From Flammeovirgaceae bacterium UBA2338 (GTDB taxonomy: Bacteria > Bacteroidota > Bacteroidia > Cytophagales > Cyclobacteriaceae): a stretch of 13,100 nucleotides of DNA. This document shows positions 1 through 6,755 of this stretch, piece by piece. Numbering within the stretch: the stretch's first letter is position 1; the number at the start of each line of letters is the position of its first letter. Under the pieces are notes generated by a model. It made no database searches. It worked only from the letters and a program-made list of their open reading frames with translations, and had not been told where the DNA came from. Location of the stretch: the NCBI GenBank assembly GCA_002344795.1, contig DDUM01000060.1, positions 1 to 13,100 of the forward strand. Reading direction: 5' to 3'. Both the position numbers and the translations under genes were made by a program.

Positions 1-734
1 TTCGGAACTTTTACATTGTTGAAAACCAGTTCGCCTGTCGTGCTGGCCCTTAACGACCACTTGCCGTGCGTTTCCGGAGTAGAAAATCCCTCCATCCCGC
101 GCTCCACGATCAGTCCGTGAATTCGGCCTGCTTCATTTTTTGCCCATACCACAGCAATATCCGCTTTCGGTGAATTGGAAATCCACATCTTGGCACCATT
201 AAGCAAATAGTGATCACCCATGTCTTTAAAGTGGGTCACCATGCCACTTGGGTTAGAACCGTGATCGGGTTCGGTCAGACCAAAACAACCCAGCCATTCG
301 CCTGACGCCAATTTGGGAAGGTATTTTTTGCGCTGTTCCTCACTTCCAAATTTATATATAGGGTACATCACCAGTGATCCTTGCACGGAAGCGGTAGACC
401 TCATTCCCGAGTCACCTCGCTCTATTTCCTGCATGATCAATCCGTACGAAATATAGTCCAGGCCACCCCCGCCATATTGTTCTGGAATAGTAGGACCAAA
501 GGCTCCTATATCTCCAAATTTTTTAACGATTTCATAGGGAAAGTGAGCCCTTTCCGCCCAGTCTTCGATGTAAGGGGATATTTCCTTTTTAACAAAATCT
601 CGGATCGAACTGCGGATGAGCTTTTGTTCTTCCGTGAGCAATCCATCCAATTGATAAAAATCAGGATGCTCGAATTGATCTTGTTTCATGGATTTTTTGG
701 ACTTAGATTCCTGTGCGGGTGCAGATGCTGACAT
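1..734 (-). CDS. gcdH: Glutaryl-CoA dehydrogenase family acyl-CoA dehydrogenase (N-terminal part, runs off the window)
   Basis: A flavoenzyme that would oxidise and decarboxylate glutaryl-CoA to crotonyl-CoA in lysine and tryptophan breakdown. It starts at ATG 734 and gives 244 complete residues before the left edge. The N-terminal helical domain holds FGDIGAFGPTIPEQYGG (73-89) and DSGMRSTASVQGSLVMYPIY (108-127), in which Arg112 lies where human GCDH has its substrate-binding Arg. CFGLTEPDHGSNPSGM (150-165) and MWISNSPKAD (183-192) are the flavin-contacting segments of the beta domain. From memory the match to GCDH is much closer than to short- or medium-chain dehydrogenases. The catalytic Glu and the C-terminal helices lie outside the window. 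The first 15 residues (Ser/Ala/Lys-rich) are not conserved, so Met16 (nt 689) is an alternative start. It is divergent from the dioxygenase gene at 833. Family is certain; substrate is inferred. Confidence 0.9.
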   Translation of the reverse strand, partial: MSASAPAQESKSKKSMKQDQFEHPDFYQLDGLLTEEQKLIRSSIRDFVKKEISPYIEDWAERAHFPYEIVKKFGDIGAFGPTIPEQYGGGGLDYISYGLIMQEIERGDSGMRSTASVQGSLVMYPIYKFGSEEQRKKYLPKLASGEWLGCFGLTEPDHGSNPSGMVTHFKDMGDHYLLNGAKMWISNSPKADIAVVWAKNEAGRIHGLIVERGMEGFSTPETHGKWSLRASTTGELVFNNVKVP

Positions 735-832
735 AGGTATTTATTTTGTTCTGGACTTTATGGCTGCGCTCACTAGCGGCAACCATTTAAATTTTTAACT
801 TTCAACAAATTTAATCAAGTATTAAGAATTCC
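735..832. promoter_or_regulatory. Divergent intergenic region between the dehydrogenase and dioxygenase genes
   Basis: These 98 bases separate two divergent starts, so promoters for both genes must lie here or inside the 5' ends. The right half (about 785-830) is very AT-rich. On the minus strand TAAATTTG (813-806) fits the Bacteroidota -7 consensus TAnnTTTG, but no TTG-type -33 element sits about 20 bases further upstream. I see no clear Shine-Dalgarno before either ATG. No operator can be named; the regulatory role is inferred from gene orientation. Confidence 0.4.
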
Positions 833-1786
833 ATGGATAAATCTTCTCTTGACCCCAAAGTTGTAGAATTAATAAAAAAGCTGGAACAAAAGTATGCCGT
901 CATGGGGCAGGACCTTACTTCCTACCTTGATGGACTTTTACATTCGGACTACCTTACTTATTGGGACTACATTCATTTGGATACCCTGCTAAGTCTTCAA
1001 AACCCGAAGACGCACTTCCCTGATGAAAAGATATTTATCCTTTATCATCAGATAACGGAATTGTATTTCCGCCTGATTATACTGGAAATTGAACAAGCCG
1101 CCTTCGACAGTAACCCAACGGAGAAAATGTTGATGACCAGGCTGGATCGTATCATACGCTATTTCAGGCACCTGGAGAATTCGTTCATGATCATGATTGA
1201 TGGAATGGAAAAAGAACAATTCCTTAATTTCCGAATGGCATTACTCCCTGCCAGCGGATTTCAATCGGGTCAATATAGAATCATTGAATTGTGCTCAACG
1301 GATCTGATCAATTTGGTGGCCATGGAGGAAAGAGAACACATTAGTAATGAATCCGATATTGAAAAATTGGTAGATAAACTTTATTGGAAGCAAGGTGCTA
1401 CTGAACTGAAATCAGGAAAAAAGACCCTTACCCTTCAACAGTTCGAACATAAGTACGATAAGGAATTCCTCGAAACCGGAATAAAGTACAAGGATGTTAA
1501 CTTGAGAAAAATCTTCACTAAACACTTCAGTAATTCCAGTGAGGTAATTGCCCGCTTGCGGGAGTATGATACCCTGGCCAACGTACTATGGCCATTGGCC
1601 CATCTAAAAGCAACCGCACGTTACTTACAAAAAGCCCCTGAAGACATTAAAGCAACCGGTGGCACCAACTGGCAAAAATACTTGCCCCCAAGATTTCAAA
1701 AAGTGATGTTTTATCCGGAATTGTGGTCTGAACAAGAGAAGGCCGAATGGGGTAAGGCAGCAGTCATTAAGGCGCTGGATCTCTAG
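833..1786 (+). CDS. kynA: Tryptophan 2,3-dioxygenase family protein
   Basis: Predicted cytoplasmic heme dioxygenase opening the indole ring of tryptophan to N-formylkynurenine, the first step of the kynurenine pathway. It is all-helical in character, 317 residues. Family landmarks in order: YWDYIHLDTLLSLQ (43-56); DEKIFILYHQITELYFR (64-80), in which His72 matches the distal-pocket His; SGFQSGQYR (141-149), with Arg149 at the substrate-carboxylate position; LAHLKATARYL (255-265), where His257 matches the heme ligand; and ATGGTNWQKYL (274-284), the family's GTGGT loop, followed by FYPELW (293-298). It departs from textbook enzymes (ATGGT for GTGGT, no IGFK motif after the ligand His, extra sequence around 165-235), so a related heme enzyme with another substrate is possible. 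No signal peptide. The start ATG lacks a clear ribosome binding site, as usual in this phylum. The divergent glutaryl-CoA dehydrogenase gene supports a tryptophan-degradation role. Confidence 0.85.
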   Translation: MDKSSLDPKVVELIKKLEQKYAVMGQDLTSYLDGLLHSDYLTYWDYIHLDTLLSLQNPKTHFPDEKIFILYHQITELYFRLIILEIEQAAFDSNPTEKMLMTRLDRIIRYFRHLENSFMIMIDGMEKEQFLNFRMALLPASGFQSGQYRIIELCSTDLINLVAMEEREHISNESDIEKLVDKLYWKQGATELKSGKKTLTLQQFEHKYDKEFLETGIKYKDVNLRKIFTKHFSNSSEVIARLREYDTLANVLWPLAHLKATARYLQKAPEDIKATGGTNWQKYLPPRFQKVMFYPELWSEQEKAEWGKAAVIKALDL

Positions 1787-1833
1787 AAAATGGCCTGATT
1801 TCTGGCTAGATTTACTATATCAATCATTATAGC

Positions 1834-3645
1834 GTGAATAGGTTCGTTGTCTTATTGGCATTTTTGCTGTTGAGCAGCTGTGTTAAAATAATGGCACAGG
1901 GTGTAACCCGCTATACCTATCACGACAATGCAAAAAAATACCTGAAAGAGATTTATCAGGTCAGGGACACCATCTCCAATATTATTCACGGCCGATACAT
2001 CTCCTATTTCTTAAATGGAAATATAGAATCTAAGGGACATTTTGTGGACAATGAAACCGCGGGGATCTGGGAATTCTTTTATGAAACAGGAAACTTAAAG
2101 ATGCGCGGAGTGCTCCGTCAGAATTCAAATTATGGTCTCTGGGAATATTATTATGAAAATGGACAAAAGAGCATGGAAGGCACCATCAATGAGAAAAAGA
2201 GGGAAGGTTTATGGAAAGTGTTTTATGAAAGCGGTGAGCTAAAGGAGGAGGGTTATTATAAGGAAAATAAAAGGGATGGGTTGTGGAAAACGTATTTTGA
2301 AGATGGAGTGCGCAGAGGCGAAATCGAATACACTGATGATAATGGACGGTATATCGAATACTATCATTCTGGTAAAGTATTGGCCGAAGGCCCTAAAGCC
2401 GGAACCCGTAATGTAGGACGTTGGCGATACTATGCGGAGGATGGAACGTTGAGCAGTGAGGGAGACTTTGTCAATGGAAAGAAAAATGGAACATGGAATT
2501 ATTATTATCCTTCTGGGGAAATAAGTTCTGCTGGAAATTATGAACTTGATTTACCGACAGGAGAGTGGAAATATTATTTTGAAGACGGAAAGCTGAGCGC
2601 CTCAGGGGAGTTTGTGGGCGGGAAGAAGAATGGATACTGGAGTGCTTTTAATCAAAACGGAAGCCTTAAAAGTGAAGTGGATTTTATTGACGGAACAGGA
2701 GAATACCGTGAATACTATGCAGGTGGTAATTTAAAAGTGAAAGGTGGAATGGTGGATGGAAAGAATGAAGGGCATTGGAGTTATTACTTTGAGAATGGAA
2801 AATTGGAAGGGGAGTGTCAATTTGAAAAGGGAAAGGGAGTTTATAGCGGGTATTACCAAAGTGGAACATTGCAGACGAAAGGGGTTATTGAGGACGACTT
2901 GAGGGTGGGCACCTGGGAACTTTATGCAGAGGATGGCTCACTAACCGGTTACTACAAACCATTTTATGAAGACAATCATTTGGCAGTAGAAATCAATTCC
3001 CTGTTGAACAAACCCGTTACACCCGTGGTCACGGTATCCAAAAGCGGAAAGAGGGGGTTTTATTATTTTACGGAACGATTTCCGGAATATCGTGGAGTGA
3101 TTATTCAGGGCAATCCATTTTCCGCGTTTATAGGTACATTTCCTGTTGCCATTGAGTTCTACAATCAGGAACGACTGGGTCACGAATTTGAGTTTGAAGG
3201 CATTAGAGATCCGTTTTTTGTCAGTGATGGTGAGGTACCCAATAATATAATCTTTCATCGGGGCTACTCCATTGCGGCTAAGCAAAAATTTTACAACCCC
3301 ATGAAAACCGGCATGTGGTATTTCGCGCACGAGGTAAGATTTAGTAATGTGGGACATTTTACCAACATGACCTTTTCACAACAACAGCTTACACAGATAA
3401 CGGCAAGTGCCTCTGAACAAAGAGCAGAATACGGAGTTTTGCTGGGAACCCGGTTGATGCAAAAGAATGATGGCGATGGGTTCACCATCGATGCCTATGT
3501 AGGGTATGGCATCGGGTATCGCAGCTATGATGTGGAACCCATTTTTGAAAATGTATTCTCAGCACTTAATAGTAATAAATTTTCCCATTCATTTAGGTTT
3601 GGGTTTAATTTTGGATATTCATTCTCCTTTGATGGAAGAAGATAA
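1834..3645 (+). CDS. Exported MORN-like (YwqK-type) repeat protein with beta-rich C-terminal domain
   Basis: 603 residues from a GTG start; the gene begins 47 bases after the dioxygenase stop and may be cotranscribed with it. Residues 1-22 form an export signal that reads two ways: a lipobox LSSC with Cys16 (lipoprotein), or signal peptidase I cleavage at MA|QG (21/22). Residues 53 to about 382 are fourteen tandem MORN-like units of the type G-x-W-x-x-Y-Y-x-x-G-x-L-x-x-x-G. Residues about 400-603 form a separate domain rich in alternating aromatic and hydrophobic strands (e.g. DAYVGYGIGYRSYDV, 553-567; SFRFGFNFGYSFSFD, 586-600), ending in a strand as outer-membrane barrels do. Such repeats are often auto-named 'YwqK family antitoxin', but there is no toxin gene here and the architecture points to an envelope protein. 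Function unknown. Confidence 0.85.
   Translation: MNRFVVLLAFLLLSSCVKIMAQGVTRYTYHDNAKKYLKEIYQVRDTISNIIHGRYISYFLNGNIESKGHFVDNETAGIWEFFYETGNLKMRGVLRQNSNYGLWEYYYENGQKSMEGTINEKKREGLWKVFYESGELKEEGYYKENKRDGLWKTYFEDGVRRGEIEYTDDNGRYIEYYHSGKVLAEGPKAGTRNVGRWRYYAEDGTLSSEGDFVNGKKNGTWNYYYPSGEISSAGNYELDLPTGEWKYYFEDGKLSASGEFVGGKKNGYWSAFNQNGSLKSEVDFIDGTGEYREYYAGGNLKVKGGMVDGKNEGHWSYYFENGKLEGECQFEKGKGVYSGYYQSGTLQTKGVIEDDLRVGTWELYAEDGSLTGYYKPFYEDNHLAVEINSLLNKPVTPVVTVSKSGKRGFYYFTERFPEYRGVIIQGNPFSAFIGTFPVAIEFYNQERLGHEFEFEGIRDPFFVSDGEVPNNIIFHRGYSIAAKQKFYNPMKTGMWYFAHEVRFSNVGHFTNMTFSQQQLTQITASASEQRAEYGVLLGTRLMQKNDGDGFTIDAYVGYGIGYRSYDVEPIFENVFSALNSNKFSHSFRFGFNFGYSFSFDGRR
1990..2979 (+). repeat. Fourteen tandem MORN-like protein repeats, 24-residue period with three 22-residue units
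   Basis: The conserved unit-start Gly falls at residues 53, 77, 101, 125, 149, 171, 195, 219, 243, 267, 289, 313, 335 and 359. Ten of the 13 steps are exactly 24 residues; three (149-171, 267-289, 313-335) are 22. The unit after each short step begins G-x-Y (GRY, GEY, GVY) instead of G-x-W, as does the first unit (GRY). The repeat exists at protein level; nucleotide identity between units is low, so it is old and not a recent tandem duplication. Confidence 0.85.
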
Positions 3646-3696
3646 ATAACCCTGACAATGGAATTTACCAGGCTTGAATTGTAGAAGTAAGTAGCT

Positions 3697-3732
3697 TATT
3701 GAATTTCGTTAAACCATTCAATAGAGTTTTTT
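3697..3732 (+). terminator. Weak terminator-like hairpin followed by T6
   Basis: ATTGAAT (3698-3704) and ATTCAAT (3716-3722) pair perfectly, with one further T-A pair outside (3697/3723) and an 11-base loop. A run of six T (3727-3732) follows four bases later. The stem has a single G-C pair, so it is weak for intrinsic termination. It lies 52 bases after the MORN gene stop and ends five bases before the GTG of the next gene, so it could end the upstream transcript or affect initiation of the downstream gene. Confidence 0.35.
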
Positions 3733-3737
3733 AATGA

Positions 3738-5354
3738 GTGGTTACGGTTTTAAAGGATAAATACCTTTCAGAATTGATACAAACTATAGAATTGGTACTC
3801 TCACCAGAAGAGGCCTACAACGAAGAACTTTTTCCTTCTATTCTTAGAAGCAAACTGGATCTAAAGCATGCGGATGTTATTGTCCAGCCGCTGAAACGAT
3901 CGATTGACGCTCGTGGTAGAAAAGTACGCGTAAGGGTGCTTGTTCAGATTACACCGAAAGATGAGCTGACGCCAGGGCCTTTCGTTAAAGACGCTTATCG
4001 GCATGTAGCCAATGCCCCATCAGCTGTTATCGTGGGGGCAGGTCCAGCCGGTCTGTTTGCTGCTTTGCGATTAATTGAATTGGGGATTAAGCCGATAGTG
4101 ATAGAGCGGGGTAAAGATGTGAAAACCAGACGCAGGGATCTGGCAGCCATCAACAAAGAACATGTCGTTAATCCGGAGTCCAATTATTGTTTTGGAGAAG
4201 GTGGAGCAGGTACTTATTCTGATGGGAAGCTTTACACCCGTTCAAAAAAAAGGGGGGATGTAAAAAGGATACTTGAAATATTGGTGGCGCACGGTGCGAA
4301 GGAGGATATCTTATTTGATGCCCACCCCCATATCGGAACAAATAAACTACCGACAGTGGTAAGCAACTTAAGAGAAAGCATTATTGAGGCGGGAGGCGAA
4401 ATTCATTTCGATACCAAACTGGTTGACCTGGTAATAGCTGGAGATGCAATTAAGGGGGTTATTACCCAATCTGGAGATCAGATGGATTGCAGCACTTTGA
4501 TATTGGCTACCGGCCATTCAGCTCGTGACATTTACGAGCTTTTATATAAAAAACGGATCCTTATTGAAGCCAAACCATTTGCACTGGGAGTAAGGGTGGA
4601 ACACAGTCAACTGCTAATTGATCAAATACAATATCACTGTACTGCTCGCGACCCTTATTTGCCGGCTTCTTCCTACGCACTGGTACACCAATCGAAAGTG
4701 AATGGCACTGAACATGGAGTTTTTTCTTTCTGTATGTGCCCGGGAGGTTTTATCGTACCTTCCGCCACCGCACCAGGCGAGGTGGTCGTGAATGGCATGA
4801 GCCCATCGCGGAGAGACTCAAAATATGCCAACTCGGGAATAGTGATGGCAGTGGATGCGCAAAGATTTAAAGCGTTTGAAAAGTATGGCCCTTTAGCAGG
4901 AATGTATTTTCAAAAGGAGATAGAGCAAAGGGCTTGTGCTGTGGCGGGAAATACCCAAAGTGCTCCGGCACAGCGGTTAATGGATTTTGTAGAAGGAAAG
5001 TTCTCTTCACAATTATTAGACACTTCCTATCAACCGGGGCTTACCTCAGCTGATCTGGAAGATGTTCTTCCTGACTTTATAACAGAGGGATTAAAGCAAG
5101 GCTTTAGAAATTTCGGCACTAAAATGAAAGGCTACCTGACGAACGATGCCCAGGTAGTTGGTGTTGAAAGTAGAACCTCATCACCAGTCCGAATTCCCAG
5201 AGACAAAGTAACCTTAGAGCACCCAACACTCAAAGGACTCTTTCCAACGGGAGAGGGGGCTGGGTACGCTGGAGGTATTGTTTCAGCCGCCATGGATGGA
5301 GAAAGGTGCGCGGAGGCTGTAGTAAAAATGTACTTTAATAATGACAATAAATGA
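3738..5354 (+). CDS. FAD-dependent dehydrogenase, COG2509-like NAD(P)/FAD-dependent oxidoreductase
   Basis: 538 residues, cytoplasmic, a flavoprotein of the uncharacterised COG2509 type. Residues 1-90 are the family's N-terminal domain with KRSIDARGRKVRVRV (53-67). The Rossmann dinucleotide motif VGAGPAGLFAAL spans 99-110 (G100, G102, G105), with Glu123 closing strand 2 as the FAD ribose ligand. The signature CFGEGGAGTYSDGKLYTR is at 151-168, the second FAD-contact segment LILATGHSA at 254-262, FCMCPGGFIVPSA at 331-343, and the C-terminal FAD loop TGEGAGYAGGIVSAAMDG at 504-521. An in-frame TGA sits directly before the GTG at 3738, so this is the earliest possible start; the next Met is at 354, and a TTG start would cut the conserved N-terminal domain. 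The stop overlaps the next start (ATGA). Substrate unknown; the length is normal for the family and no key residue is missing. Confidence 0.9.
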   Translation: MVTVLKDKYLSELIQTIELVLSPEEAYNEELFPSILRSKLDLKHADVIVQPLKRSIDARGRKVRVRVLVQITPKDELTPGPFVKDAYRHVANAPSAVIVGAGPAGLFAALRLIELGIKPIVIERGKDVKTRRRDLAAINKEHVVNPESNYCFGEGGAGTYSDGKLYTRSKKRGDVKRILEILVAHGAKEDILFDAHPHIGTNKLPTVVSNLRESIIEAGGEIHFDTKLVDLVIAGDAIKGVITQSGDQMDCSTLILATGHSARDIYELLYKKRILIEAKPFALGVRVEHSQLLIDQIQYHCTARDPYLPASSYALVHQSKVNGTEHGVFSFCMCPGGFIVPSATAPGEVVVNGMSPSRRDSKYANSGIVMAVDAQRFKAFEKYGPLAGMYFQKEIEQRACAVAGNTQSAPAQRLMDFVEGKFSSQLLDTSYQPGLTSADLEDVLPDFITEGLKQGFRNFGTKMKGYLTNDAQVVGVESRTSSPVRIPRDKVTLEHPTLKGLFPTGEGAGYAGGIVSAAMDGERCAEAVVKMYFNNDNK

Positions 5355-5716
5355 AAAAAACAGTAATCGTAGGTGCTACAACTAATCCGGGAAGATATGC
5401 ATATACAGCCGCTTCCATGTTGAAAGAAGAAGGGCATCCCATTGTGCCTATTGGTATCAAGAAGGGCGAGGTCTTTGGTGAAAAAATTCTTGATATATAT
5501 CAAAAACCAGCCATCGGGGATGTGGATACGGTGACTCTCTACATAGGCCCTCAACATCAGCCAGAATGGTACGATTATATCATCAGTTTGAACCCTAAGC
5601 GGATTATCTTTAATCCGGGTACTGAGAATGCGGATTTCGAAAAAAAGGCAAAAGAGGCTGGAATTGAGACAGAAGAGGCATGTACTTTGGTGCTACTGCG
5701 TACCAATCAGTATTAG
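5351..5716 (+). CDS. CoA-binding domain protein (CoA_binding_2 / YccU-like)
   Basis: 121 residues, a single Rossmann-like CoA-binding domain. VIVGATTNPGRYAYTAASML (5-24) is the nucleotide-binding beta-loop-helix; the middle has HPIVPIGIKKGEVFG (29-43); the C-terminal half carries IIFNPGTEN (84-92) and ends with the family's EEACTLVLLRTNQY (108-121). This full-length small family is related to the CoA-binding part of succinyl-CoA synthetase alpha but lacks its catalytic His domain, so it is probably a CoA or nucleotide sensor or accessory protein rather than a ligase. The start ATG lies within the dehydrogenase stop (ATGA, 5351-5354), which implies translational coupling. Cytoplasmic; no signal peptide. 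Confidence 0.88.
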   Translation: MKKTVIVGATTNPGRYAYTAASMLKEEGHPIVPIGIKKGEVFGEKILDIYQKPAIGDVDTVTLYIGPQHQPEWYDYIISLNPKRIIFNPGTENADFEKKAKEAGIETEEACTLVLLRTNQY

Positions 5717-5789
5717 CTGAAAGCTGACGCTAGTCATTTTAGGAAATCAATAATCATTGTAGCTTTAGATTAAACCAACCCCTAAGGCT

Positions 5790-6749
5790 ATGTTTTCTGA
5801 TGAAAAAATCATTCAAATTGATGCACTGCGCGTAAAGCCTGGCAGCCAACTGAAACTGGCAGATCATAAAACCAGGTATGTCGGTAAAGCCTTAAATAAA
5901 AAGGATGCTGAAATGATGCTTGAGATTGGCCGCAAACATTTGGCTGAGATTCAGGATAAACTGTATGCCCATAATGAGTACAGTGTTTTGATTATTTTCC
6001 AGGCGATGGATGCTGCGGGAAAGGATGGGGCAGTGAAGCACATCATGTCAGGCTTTAATCCCCTTGGAGTGAAGGTGTATAGTTTTAAGGCACCGAACGC
6101 ACATGAACTGGACCACGACTATTTTTGGAGGCATAGCGTAGCCCTGCCGGCCAGAGGAGAGATTGCTATTCACAACAGATCGCATTATGAAAATGTATTG
6201 GTAACCAAAGTTCATCCTGAATTTATATTGAAGGAAAATATTCCGGGGTATGAATCGCTTGAGGATATTGATCAAGATTTTTGGGAAGCCCGTTACAAAC
6301 AAATCAGGAGGTTTGAAAAAAACAGAGCCCAAAATGGAACATTGATATTGAAATTTTTTCTCAACGTTTCGAAAGACGAACAGAAAAAAAGGTTTCTCGA
6401 ACGCATAGATGACCCGAGTAAGAATTGGAAATTTTCTGGTGCTGATTTAAAGGAAAGAGGTTATTGGGATGATTATCAAAAAGCCTACGAAGATGCGATA
6501 ACAGCAACGTCTACAAAATATGCTCCCTGGTATATTATTCCTGCCGATAATAAATGGTTTGCCCGATTAGCGATTGCATCGATTATTTATCGTGCTTTCA
6601 ATAAATTGGATTTGCATTACCCGACAGTAACAGAAGCTCAAAAGGCAGACTTGCAGAAGGCAAAAGTGCAATTGCTGGCGGAGGAAGATGCTTCAAAAGG
6701 GAAAAAGTCCAACCGCAAGACTACAAAAAGCAAAACGAAGAAAAAGTAG
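5790..6749 (+). CDS. PPK2-family polyphosphate kinase (polyphosphate:nucleotide phosphotransferase)
   Basis: Transfers phosphate between inorganic polyphosphate and nucleotides, allowing nucleotide recharging from polyP. 319 residues, a one-domain P-loop PPK2. Walker A is MDAAGKDG (73-80), preceded by VLIIFQA and followed by AVKHIMSGFNPLGV (81-94). The Walker B region is IHNRSHYENVLV (127-138). The lid module contains NWKFSGADLKERGYWDDY (212-229), followed by YAPWYIIPADNKWFAR (244-259). The RSHYENVLV form resembles the single-domain class III enzymes described from Cytophaga-type bacteria, which act on AMP and ADP; I assign class III only tentatively. The tail 303-319 is almost all Lys/Arg/Ser/Thr and could bind polyP. 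It stands 73 bases after the CoA-binding gene and converges on the 6756-8030 gene with six bases between the stops. Confidence 0.92.
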   Translation: MFSDEKIIQIDALRVKPGSQLKLADHKTRYVGKALNKKDAEMMLEIGRKHLAEIQDKLYAHNEYSVLIIFQAMDAAGKDGAVKHIMSGFNPLGVKVYSFKAPNAHELDHDYFWRHSVALPARGEIAIHNRSHYENVLVTKVHPEFILKENIPGYESLEDIDQDFWEARYKQIRRFEKNRAQNGTLILKFFLNVSKDEQKKRFLERIDDPSKNWKFSGADLKERGYWDDYQKAYEDAITATSTKYAPWYIIPADNKWFARLAIASIIYRAFNKLDLHYPTVTEAQKADLQKAKVQLLAEEDASKGKKSNRKTTKSKTKKK

Positions 6750-6755
6750 AGTTGG

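Noticed and set aside
381..731. 116-codon rightward reading frame inside the left-edge gene
   Set aside because: It is the antisense of the glutaryl-CoA dehydrogenase coding strand, which shows strong family motifs; its own translation has no recognisable features.
806..813. TAAATTTG on the minus strand as a Bacteroidota -7 element for the dehydrogenase gene
   Set aside because: The eight bases fit TAnnTTTG, but no TTG-type -33 element lies at the right distance upstream and the region is very AT-rich; not called as a promoter by itself.
1990..2979. Tandem array as a CRISPR or recent DNA repeat
   Set aside because: Periodicity is 72 bases with poor nucleotide identity and an intact reading frame; it is a protein repeat.
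2941..3357. 138-codon leftward reading frame under the MORN gene's C-terminal domain
   Set aside because: It overlaps a well-supported gene entirely, and its product has no signal, domain or plausible composition.
1834..3645. MORN/YwqK protein as the antitoxin of a toxin-antitoxin pair
   Set aside because: No small toxin gene lies beside it, the protein is exported, and it carries a large C-terminal beta domain.
3734..3760. Nine-codon ORF starting at ATG 3734 as the real start of the FAD enzyme through a frameshift
   Set aside because: It ends at TAA after eight sense codons, and the GTG frame already supplies the complete conserved N-terminal domain, so no frameshift is needed.
5132..5557. 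141-codon leftward reading frame across the dehydrogenase/CoA-binding junction
   Set aside because: It lies opposite conserved FAD and CoA motifs of two real genes; a chance antisense frame.
5713..5727. Small hairpin TTAGCT-GAA-AGCTGA at the end of the CoA-binding gene, as a terminator
   Set aside because: Only six pairs with one wobble and a three-base loop, and the T-run (5735-5738) is short and eight bases away; too weak to call.
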